Below, one piece after another: positions 1 through 6,676 of a DNA stretch of 13,073 nt (position 1 is the first letter of the stretch; every line of letters starts with the position of its first letter). The DNA comes from Gammaproteobacteria bacterium (GTDB lineage Bacteria; Pseudomonadota; Gammaproteobacteria; GCA-001735895). Under the pieces are notes generated by a model. That model was given only the letters and a program-made list of their open reading frames with translations. It did no database searches and was not told the origin of the DNA. Location: positions 1 through 13,073 of the forward strand of contig JAOUJX010000071.1 of assembly GCA_029882955.1 (NCBI GenBank). Direction: 5' to 3'. The position numbers and the translations under genes are program-made.

Positions 1-2590
1 GCTCTTGCATGCGCATTCCGATAGTTCTGGCGATAGCATTGTCGAAGGACTCGAGTTCGTCGGATAGTTCTTTTTCTGCCCGGTTATGCCAGTTAATTTC
101 AGTTTGCATCAGGTTCGCTGCTTGAGTAATTTGCTCGATTGCCTTCTCAGCATCTGGATTATTACCTCGCAGTGCGCGTCTGGCCTTCGAAAGTTTAGAT
201 TTTACCCGATGCATCTCAGTCAAAGAGTCCAGTTCAGCCGCTACTGCTTTGATCGAGTCCATCGCTTCTTTGGGGGCTTGCTCGCGAACTGTATCAACCA
301 AAGGCAAAATTTTGGCCATTTTTTCTTCCAGCAGTTTACTCTCTGATAGCATTCGCCGCATGGTAACAATCGTTTCATAGGCTTCATCAACGGTTTGCCG
401 GTAATTACGTCTCGCTTTTGTGGTTGCCTTGGCTAGCTGATCGAATTTATCGTGTGCCGATTGCCAGTGGTCGGGAATTTGAGTGGCTAGCAAGTTGTAT
501 TCGGATTCCAGTTTGACTATTTTTGATTCGAATTGGCGGGCATCTGCCTCGGAAGAGTTTTCATCAAAGCTTAATCGTTGCTTCTGTTCCTGCAGATTCT
601 TAATACTTTTTTCTATGCGCCGCATGTTCTTCTGTATCGCTCTAACCTGAATGTGCAGAGGTCGATATTCAATCGAATATTCTTCGAGTTTTACAGCGTT
701 AACTCGAATTTCATCAATCATGGCAAAACTCTTGCCGGCATTGGCATAACTTTGATTGAGACGATCCTGATATTCGTCTGGTAAATATGAAATATTCGCG
801 GTTTGTATCAATTCTATGCTGGCTTCAATCGAGTTTTTCTGAAGATCATATTCAGCAAAAACATAATTCTCCAGGCACTCCTGTAACTTCGGATTGCTCG
901 GTGGCGGGGCTGTATCCGAAGTGAGGTGGGTTTTGTTAGGCAGATAATTCACCAGACTCGGAAAAGCACCAGCGATTACGAGGCCAAGCAGTTGCAGCCC
1001 GATGAATGCCGAAGCGCCTTTATATATTTGCAAAGTGCGTACAGAAGGGGGAGCGACACCACGTAAATAAAATAATGAAAAACCAAAAGGCGGTGTCAGG
1101 AATGAGGTCTGTATATTTAGACCAACCATGACCCCAAACCAGACTGCTGTAACGTTTGCCCCGGGGTCCGCTAGCAATATCGGAGCGACGATGGGTACGA
1201 CCACCACGGCAATTTCAAGAAAGTCCAAAAAGAAGCCTAAAAAGAAAATGACAGCCATGACGACGATAAATTGTGTCCAGAATCCCCCCGGTAAACTGGT
1301 TAAATATTCCTTAACCAGTTCTTCGCCCCCGAATGCTCGAAACGCAGAGGTGAGCATGGCAGCACCCAGTAAAATGATAAATACCATGGATGTGGTTTTC
1401 GCGGTCTCCATCATAACGCCATTTAAGGTGTCGTCGATTCGATGCGCGCGTATGGCTGCCCAGATAACAGAAATAATTAATGCTATAGCAGCGATGCAAG
1501 CTAGAGCGATACCTATAGCATCGTAGCTATTAGTAATGTTTTTAATGTTGAGATCAAAAAGGTTGAGCAGAATAATGATAGAGACCACAGAAGTGATAGC
1601 GATGGCTGCGGGATAATAGGCTCTCGGCTTACCTTCCATCAATCGGTAACTACCCATGATCATGGCGCCGATAGCGCCGATAGCGCCAGCCTGATTAACA
1701 GTAGCAACACCCAGAATGATTGATCCAAGTACGATGAAAATAAGTGTTAGAGGCGGAATCAATGCTACTAGAATTCGGGCTACAAATTTACGATCGTATT
1801 CACCTTCAAAGGGTACAGGAGGTGCTTTTTTAGGATTGACCAACGCCGATATCAGAATATAGCCCATGTAGAGACCGACCAGGATCATTCCCGGAATGAA
1901 GGCACCCATGAACATATCGCCAGCGCTAGCGCTGATTACGTCGAAATCCCCAGGCATCGAAAACTGTCCCGTGGCTTCCTTATATTCGGCTTTACGTGCA
2001 GTCGCAGCCTGGTCGGCCGCGCTGGAGAGCTGATCGGCCAAAATAATCAGGACAATCGATGGCGGGATTATTTGCCCTAGAGTACCAGAGGCACAAATGG
2101 TACCGCAGGCGAGAGATTTGGAATAATTGTTACGCAGCATCGCCGGTAGAGAAATAAGTCCCATCGCAATGACGGTCGCGCCGACTATTCCTGTGGTTGC
2201 GGCCAATAGTGCACCAACAAAAATAACTGAAATGCCGAGGCCGCCGGGAATGGGGCCAAATAATTGAGCCATTGCGACGAGTAAATCCTCAGCGATCTTG
2301 GAACGCTGTAACATGATACCCATAAATATAAACAGAGGGATGGCGATCAACGTATCGCGTTCAACGACCCAGTAGAGACTTCGAAAATTGGTAACTCCGG
2401 CGCTAAGCCATTGATTCGGACCCCCTAGCACAAAATATGCATCGGTATTGCCTTCGAACAGGTAGCCACAAAGAGCTGCAAGGGTAATTGTGATAATGGC
2501 TGCACCCGGTAACGAAAATGCAACCGGAAAACCCGATGTCAGTGCGAACACCATGATCAGGACAAGTAGGATAAGAAAATACAATTCCAC
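1..2590 (-). CDS. dctM: TRAP transporter large permease (DctM) with long C-terminal coiled-coil-like extension, partial
   Basis: This is the large membrane subunit of a TRAP transporter, the ion-coupled channel-forming part that moves a carboxylate-type solute across the inner membrane. I read an uninterrupted frame of 863 codons from GTG at 2590 to the left window edge, with no stop. Family signatures are clear: PLFIFMG near residue 85, TGIVGATVIAMG near 133, ASGTLGQIIPPS near 167 and QTSFLTPPFGFSL near 494. The membrane part ends near residue 550, whereas a typical DctM has about 430 residues. Extra length lies in a loop near 185-225 and in added hydrophobic segments near 325-380. After a Pro-rich linker (about 560-567) comes a tail rich in Lys, Glu, Gln and Arg that looks helical and coiled-coil-forming, and it runs out of the window. 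The GTG start lies 2 bases after the dctQ stop, with AAAAGG upstream. The substrate is not readable from this subunit. Confidence 0.93.
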   Translation of the reverse strand, partial: MELYFLILLVLIMVFALTSGFPVAFSLPGAAIITITLAALCGYLFEGNTDAYFVLGGPNQWLSAGVTNFRSLYWVVERDTLIAIPLFIFMGIMLQRSKIAEDLLVAMAQLFGPIPGGLGISVIFVGALLAATTGIVGATVIAMGLISLPAMLRNNYSKSLACGTICASGTLGQIIPPSIVLIILADQLSSAADQAATARKAEYKEATGQFSMPGDFDVISASAGDMFMGAFIPGMILVGLYMGYILISALVNPKKAPPVPFEGEYDRKFVARILVALIPPLTLIFIVLGSIILGVATVNQAGAIGAIGAMIMGSYRLMEGKPRAYYPAAIAITSVVSIIILLNLFDLNIKNITNSYDAIGIALACIAAIALIISVIWAAIRAHRIDDTLNGVMMETAKTTSMVFIILLGAAMLTSAFRAFGGEELVKEYLTSLPGGFWTQFIVVMAVIFFLGFFLDFLEIAVVVVPIVAPILLADPGANVTAVWFGVMVGLNIQTSFLTPPFGFSLFYLRGVAPPSVRTLQIYKGASAFIGLQLLGLVIAGAFPSLVNYLPNKTHLTSDTAPPPSNPKLQECLENYVFAEYDLQKNSIEASIELIQTANISYLPDEYQDRLNQSYANAGKSFAMIDEIRVNAVKLEEYSIEYRPLHIQVRAIQKNMRRIEKSIKNLQEQKQRLSFDENSSEADARQFESKIVKLESEYNLLATQIPDHWQSAHDKFDQLAKATTKARRNYRQTVDEAYETIVTMRRMLSESKLLEEKMAKILPLVDTVREQAPKEAMDSIKAVAAELDSLTEMHRVKSKLSKARRALRGNNPDAEKAIEQITQAANLMQTEINWHNRAEKELSDELESFDNAIARTIGMRMQE

Positions 2591-2592
2591 GG

Positions 2593-3627
2593 TTAGCTGA
2601 CCTTTTCTGCGTTAACCAGTTCTTTGTAACTGGGTTGATCTTCGATATTTTTCGAGCCGGATAACTGTGAGATGTTAAATAACAGATAGCTGACGAATTG
2701 AATCATCATCGAGACGGAGTAGACAATCAAAAATGCTGCCATCAGGTATTTGACGTACATACCATAGCCGCTTTGTGAGACTTCGAAACTGAGTAACGGA
2801 CTATTAATGCTATTGCCGCGGCCACCCATACCCTGCATGAGTATTACCCAACAAAGAGGAATACCAAAGAAGGCGGAGCCAATCGAGTCGAACCAGGCTT
2901 TTTTGCGGCGACCGAAGCCTGCGTATAGTACATCGACGCGTACGTGACCTTCTTCAACCAATGTATGGGCACTGGCAAACAGAAATAGGGCGGCATACCA
3001 GAAGCGTACCAGGTCTCCCATATAGGCTTGTTCGTAAGAAAATACAAAACGTGTGATGACGATAAGAAATTCGGACAATACCACCATTAAAGCCAGCCAG
3101 GAAAAATTAACATTCTTAAAACGAAAAGCAATGACCAACGACAGGACAATAAGCGGATAATGTACATAGGTGCCTCGGAAGATAGGGCGACCGAGTTGCT
3201 GTGTCAGGGTTTCACCAACCCAGAACTCAAGAAAATTCTCGACTCGCAGAAAAGATATCACCATATCAGCAAAACCGACCAGAAATACCCACCAGAACGA
3301 GAATCGAATGATATAAGCGGCTAACTGAGCAAAGCGTATCGAGTCATCTTCCATGCTTCGATCAGGAGTCAGGGCGCTGTAGGCCACGCCCAGTGATAAT
3401 GTCATCAGGTAAACTATGAGCTGCGTCCATGCCTGGAAAATCTGATGATCGTTCAACTGATTACTCAATGGTTCAAGCCCGAAATAACCATAGTGCGAAA
3501 ATAGATCGAAGGTTCCCGGTAGCTCCTGCCAGTACACCAGGTAATTGTTGAATAGATACAGGAACACACCACTAACCATCATATAGGCGAGAGAGCGAGC
3601 AACTATTGAAGTATTAATTCGATGCAT
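2593..3627 (-). CDS. dctQ: TRAP transporter small permease (DctQ), enlarged form
   Basis: This is the small integral membrane subunit of the TRAP system, which associates with DctM in the inner membrane. The diagnostic DctQ motif EEGHVRVDVLY is at about residues 225-235, between hydrophobic segments near 207-225 and 245-267, with a last segment near 290-315. Ordinary DctQ proteins are about 160-200 residues with four membrane segments; this one has 344. The canonical part seems to begin near residue 172, and residues 1-170 add roughly four more hydrophobic segments (about 12-32, 66-86, 104-126 and 155-170). The gene sits between dctP and dctM and is almost certainly co-translated with dctM (2-base gap). 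No good Shine-Dalgarno precedes the ATG at 3627, and Met16 or Met17 would be alternative starts. The enlarged DctQ probably pairs specifically with the enlarged DctM; that pairing is inferred. Confidence 0.9.
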   Translation of the reverse strand: MHRINTSIVARSLAYMMVSGVFLYLFNNYLVYWQELPGTFDLFSHYGYFGLEPLSNQLNDHQIFQAWTQLIVYLMTLSLGVAYSALTPDRSMEDDSIRFAQLAAYIIRFSFWWVFLVGFADMVISFLRVENFLEFWVGETLTQQLGRPIFRGTYVHYPLIVLSLVIAFRFKNVNFSWLALMVVLSEFLIVITRFVFSYEQAYMGDLVRFWYAALFLFASAHTLVEEGHVRVDVLYAGFGRRKKAWFDSIGSAFFGIPLCWVILMQGMGGRGNSINSPLLSFEVSQSGYGMYVKYLMAAFLIVYSVSMMIQFVSYLLFNISQLSGSKNIEDQPSYKELVNAEKVS

Positions 3628-3657
3628 AGGCTTGAAATGATTTCGGATGCGAACGAA

Positions 3658-3679
3658 AACGGAGCCCGTAGACTCCGTT
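3658..3679 (-). terminator. Hairpin with T-rich tail between dctP and dctQ (attenuator candidate)
   Basis: On the minus strand the arms AACGGAG and CTCCGTT form a perfect 7-bp stem around an 8-base loop, followed by TTTTCGTT (the first Ts belong to the stem). It lies 24 bases after the dctP stop and 31 bases before the dctQ start. The short stem and interrupted T tract suggest partial rather than complete termination. This would give more binding protein than permease, or stabilise the dctP message 3' end. Confidence 0.5.
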
Positions 3680-3702
3680 ATTATCCGGTTTAAAAGATGA
3701 TT

Positions 3703-4794
3703 CTACAGCCCAAGTACGCGATTGCGTTGCTGGACGTAGGCCTGATCTGAGATCTTGGCCCAGGCACCGACTTCATTACGTGATTTGAGGAAGCTCTGGT
3801 GGATTTTCTTAGCTAAGGGACTGTGTTGCTGGACTTCTTCAAATACTTCCGCCGCGGCATCGCCGAAACTATCGTAGATGTCGTCATTAAAGCTTCGCAA
3901 TTTAACGCCCTGATCAGAAATCAGTTTGGCCAGAGAGGCGCCATTTTTTGCGTTGTATTCGGACATCATGATTGAGTTTTCGGTCTCGGCTGCAGCTTTG
4001 ATAATAGTTTGATCAGCTTTTGACAGGCCATCCCAGAATTTCTTGTTCATACCGAGAGATAACTGAGCTGCCGGTTCGTGCATACCTGGATAGTAGTAAT
4101 ATTTAGCCGCTTCGTAGAATTTCATGAAACTGTCATTCCAGGGGCCTACCCATTCCGTCGCATCAATTGCGCCTGATACCAGGTTTTCGTAGATCTGACC
4201 GCCCGGTAGAGATACCGGAGATGCACCCAGCTTGGCGATTACGTCGCCACCAAGACCGGGCATACGCATCTTCAGACCTTTGAAGTCCGAAGCTGAATTC
4301 ATTTCTTTGCGGAACCAGCCACCCATCTGTACCCCGGTGTTACCGCAGGGCAAACATTTGAGGCCGTAGCCCGCTGCGAGTTCGTCGTGTAATTCCTGAC
4401 CACCGCCGAAATTCATCCAGGCGCCAATTTCGGTATAAGACATGCCAAACGGGACGGCTGTAAAGTAAGCCCAACCCGGGTGCTTACCTTTCCAGTAGTA
4501 ATCTGCGCCGTGGTACATTTGAGCGTTACCTGAAGCGACTTCATCGAAAGAATCGAATGCTTTGACCCGCTCACCGGCGGCGAAATAATTGACCTTAATA
4601 CGGCCATCAGTCATAGCGGTTAATCTTTCACCGAAACGCTGGGCACCCGTACCGAGACCAGGAAAGTCTCGTGGCCAGGTCGAAACCATGGTAATTTCGA
4701 CTTTTTTAGCAGCAATCGCAGGTGCCGATACAGCAGCGGTTCCGGTTGCGAGAGCGGCGGCTACACCACCTTTTAAAACATCACGACGTTTCAT
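3703..4794 (-). CDS. dctP: TRAP transporter substrate-binding protein, TakP-like (2-oxo acid/carboxylate type)
   Basis: This is a periplasmic solute-binding protein that captures a small carboxylate and delivers it to DctQM. The N-terminus MKRRDVLKGG followed by an Ala-rich stretch ending APAIAA is a twin-arginine (Tat) signal with cleavage near residue 29. The mature protein strongly resembles, from memory, Rhodobacter TakP (a 2-oxo acid binder): shared segments are GNTGVQMGGWFR (151-162), GLKMR (173-177), IDATEWVGP (210-218) and YYYYPG (232-237). Arg177 is the expected carboxylate-anchoring arginine of DctP proteins, and Glu214-Trp215 lie in the TakP ligand pocket. At 363 residues it is full length for this subfamily. 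A GGAG lies 10 bases before the ATG. It is the first gene of the TRAP cluster, with a hairpin after its stop. Substrate could be pyruvate-like 2-oxo acids, lactate or a related acid; the exact one is inference. Confidence 0.93.
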   Translation of the reverse strand: MKRRDVLKGGVAAALATGTAAVSAPAIAAKKVEITMVSTWPRDFPGLGTGAQRFGERLTAMTDGRIKVNYFAAGERVKAFDSFDEVASGNAQMYHGADYYWKGKHPGWAYFTAVPFGMSYTEIGAWMNFGGGQELHDELAAGYGLKCLPCGNTGVQMGGWFRKEMNSASDFKGLKMRMPGLGGDVIAKLGASPVSLPGGQIYENLVSGAIDATEWVGPWNDSFMKFYEAAKYYYYPGMHEPAAQLSLGMNKKFWDGLSKADQTIIKAAAETENSIMMSEYNAKNGASLAKLISDQGVKLRSFNDDIYDSFGDAAAEVFEEVQQHSPLAKKIHQSFLKSRNEVGAWAKISDQAYVQQRNRVLGL

Positions 4795-4853
4795 TATTAA
4801 CAGTCTCCGTAGGTTTATTTTATGATTAGAGAGTTTTAAAATCTGTGTGGTTT

Positions 4854-4879
4854 TGCATTCAAATGCAGGCTAGGAGCCT
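4854..4879. promoter_or_regulatory. Two abutting inverted repeats upstream of dctP
   Basis: The 125-base gap between the NERD gene and dctP contains two perfect dyads sharing one base. TGCATT-CA-AATGCA is at 4854-4867 and AGGCT-AGG-AGCCT at 4867-4879. They lie about 60-85 bases before the dctP start, a sensible place for an operator. The second could also be a short hairpin at the end of the NERD transcript, but no T run follows it on the minus strand. A possible minus-strand -35 (TTGAAT, 4862-4857) overlaps the first dyad, but the matching -10 (TTAAAA) is poor. I do not assign a regulator. Confidence 0.35.
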
Positions 4880-4919
4880 TACCACAACCCAGTCATTCTG
4901 TGCTTTATGGAAAAATATT

Positions 4920-5534
4920 TCAAGTTTTTAAACCAGACGCCCGACTGCCCTGATTACTAACCGGTAGTTCTGATAATAACTCCCAGCTCTTCAATACAGC
5001 TGGCTCCGGTTCGGCGCAGTTCTCACGTAAAAACTCCTTCGGGATGTTGTGGGGGTGTAATATCGAATCGGGATGACCTTTTGGGAATTGGGCGCTATGA
5101 TCGAAAAACAAATAGCCGTCGATTTTGCTTTCGGGGACTATTTGCCTTAGAGTCGTTAACTGATGGTTGAGGTCGAATAAAGGATTTTCGAACTTATAGC
5201 TTTTTTGCTCGACAACCTGTGTCCACTCTGAAATACGTTCTGCGCAGTATATGTTGCCGGAATAGCGCTTAAAATTGATTAATAATAATGCGTTCGGCAG
5301 CATGACGAGCCGATCAAGAATAAATTCGCCATCGAGCCCGTCCGGGCAAATGACGTTTCTGCGTTGTTTTATACCGATTCTATTCAGACAGCGGTAAGTA
5401 CCCCATTCCCTCCAGGCCCGGTGTAGTTTCTTCCAGTTAAGTAACATCAGTAATACCACGAAAAATAACACCGAGAACATGACTAAATGCTGGTCTAGTA
5501 TCAATTCCTGGAAGGGGATCTTATCAATATTCAT
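4920..5534 (-). CDS. Membrane-anchored NERD-domain protein, probable catalytic Glu missing
   Basis: This 204-residue protein has one N-terminal membrane segment (about 16-33), a basic stretch just after it (KKLHRAWREW), and a NERD (nuclease-related) domain at roughly 58-130. NERD features seen are DGLDGEFILDRLVMLP (Asp74 as the conserved acidic residue), a hydrophobic strand, FKRYSG (88-93), a Trp at 104 and NPLFDLNHQLTTLR (117-130). In NERD and other PD-(D/E)xK nuclease-like folds the strand usually ends E-x-K. Here it reads N87-F-K89, so the acidic residue is replaced by Asn and nuclease activity is doubtful. The C-terminal 70 residues are not recognised. It lies upstream of dctP on the same strand, 125 bases away and possibly in a separate transcript, and back to back with the persulfide dioxygenase gene (91-base gap). 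NERD proteins have no well-defined cellular role. Domain call is good; function is unknown. Confidence 0.8.
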   Translation of the reverse strand: MNIDKIPFQELILDQHLVMFSVLFFVVLLMLLNWKKLHRAWREWGTYRCLNRIGIKQRRNVICPDGLDGEFILDRLVMLPNALLLINFKRYSGNIYCAERISEWTQVVEQKSYKFENPLFDLNHQLTTLRQIVPESKIDGYLFFDHSAQFPKGHPDSILHPHNIPKEFLRENCAEPEPAVLKSWELLSELPVSNQGSRASGLKT

Positions 5535-5568
5535 AGGGCGGAATAATATCGGAACCCGGCAAAAAATC

Positions 5569-5598
5569 TAGACTGGATGACCGCATCGACGCCATAAT
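5569..5598 (+). promoter_or_regulatory. Candidate sigma-70 promoter for the persulfide dioxygenase gene
   Basis: TAGACT (5569-5574) and CATAAT (5593-5598) are 18 bases apart, matching the -35 and -10 consensus at 4 of 6 and 5 of 6 positions. Transcription would start near 5605, giving a leader of about 20 bases. It lies in the 91-base divergent gap shared with the NERD gene. Prediction by eye only. Confidence 0.35.
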
Positions 5599-5625
5599 GT
5601 TAAACTTTTAATTATCGAAAAAATA

Positions 5626-6675
5626 ATGACCCTTCCCACCACTCAAACATCCCTAACGGTAAAGCAGCTTTATGACCGTGAAAGCTGTACCTACAGCTAT
5701 TTATTAATCGATCCGTCGACTCGTGAAGCCGCAATAATTGACCCGGTGCGGGAGTTGTTCGAACGCGATATGCAGTTGATTAACGAGCTGGGGCTGGAAT
5801 TACTCTATACCATCGAAACCCACGCTCATGCCGATCATGTGACTTCATCAGGTAAAATTCGTCAGAATACGGGGGCCAGAATAGTATTCGGCGAAGCTTC
5901 TGGAATTCCGGCGATTGATATCGCTATTAAAGACGGCGAATCTTTGCCGCTTGGACATTTTAGTATCCGAGCTATTGCGACACCGGGGCATACTTCTGCC
6001 TGTACCAGCTTCTTCGCCGACGGCAGGTTGTTCACCGGCGATACCTTACTCATTCGTGGATGTGGCAGAACCGACTTTCAGGAAGGCGATCCGGCGACGT
6101 TATACGATAGCATCACCAAGAAACTATTTACCCTGAGCGATGAAACAATTGTCTATCCAGGTCATGATTACAATGGCCAGACATCTTCTACGATTGGCGA
6201 AGAAAAAAAATGGAATCCACGACTGGGTAACAGTCGCAGTAAAGAGTCATTTGTTGACTTAATGAATAATCTCAACCTCGACATGCCGAAGAAGATCAAC
6301 GAAGCCGTACCCGCCAATATCAGTGTCGGGATTAACTACGACCCGAAACGTTATCTACAGCATGAATTCACTATGAACGATTTACACCAGGTCTGGCAAA
6401 AGCTACCCGAAAACTGTCTGATCATGGACAACCGGACGCCAGAAGAATTCGCCAAAGGTCACGTTCCAGGCAGCCTGAACATTCCGCTAGGTAGCGAAAA
6501 TGACAATATCGGCAAGATTAACACCTACGATAAGGTTTACATTTACTGTCGCTCCGGTCGTCGTGCACAGACTACGTTTACCAATCTCAGCTTCCAGGGC
6601 ATGGAGCATCTCTATTGTGTGAGTCATAGCGGAATGCCCGACTGGATAAAAGCAGGGTATGAGGTAGAAAGCTGA
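5626..6675 (+). CDS. ETHE1-like persulfide dioxygenase fused to a rhodanese domain
   Basis: The predicted enzyme oxidises glutathione persulfide to sulfite with O2 (non-heme iron) and moves sulfane sulfur between thiosulfate/persulfide and thiols, acting in cytoplasmic sulfide detoxification. The N-terminal metallo-beta-lactamase fold (about 8-200) has THAHADH (65-71), PGH (120-122), FTGDTLLIRGCGRTDFQ (136-152) and YPGH (178-181). The GCGRTDFQ segment is characteristic of ETHE1. Likely iron ligands by homology to human ETHE1 are His66, His122 and Asp139. The C-terminal rhodanese domain (about 250-349) has DNRTPEEFAKGHVPGSLNIP and the active loop CRSGRR with Cys308. The 349-residue architecture matches the known bacterial persulfide dioxygenase-rhodanese fusions (PRF, as in Burkholderia phytofirmans). 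The ATG at 5626 has no Shine-Dalgarno; an ATG at 5597 meets a stop within five codons. The gene stands alone, ending 1 base from a convergent gene. Confidence 0.93.
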   Translation: MTLPTTQTSLTVKQLYDRESCTYSYLLIDPSTREAAIIDPVRELFERDMQLINELGLELLYTIETHAHADHVTSSGKIRQNTGARIVFGEASGIPAIDIAIKDGESLPLGHFSIRAIATPGHTSACTSFFADGRLFTGDTLLIRGCGRTDFQEGDPATLYDSITKKLFTLSDETIVYPGHDYNGQTSSTIGEEKKWNPRLGNSRSKESFVDLMNNLNLDMPKKINEAVPANISVGINYDPKRYLQHEFTMNDLHQVWQKLPENCLIMDNRTPEEFAKGHVPGSLNIPLGSENDNIGKINTYDKVYIYCRSGRRAQTTFTNLSFQGMEHLYCVSHSGMPDWIKAGYEVES

Positions 6676-6676
6676 T

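Noticed and set aside
86..784. Short plus-strand frames opposite the coiled-coil tail of DctM
   Set aside because: They lie opposite a continuous minus-strand frame and show no domain or ribosome site. Their existence does not argue against the coiled-coil reading.
1128..1526. 132-residue plus-strand open frame opposite the DctM gene
   Set aside because: It is antisense to a clearly conserved DctM membrane region, has low-complexity Ala/Thr/Lys/Ile content and no recognisable domain; it is a shadow of the real gene.
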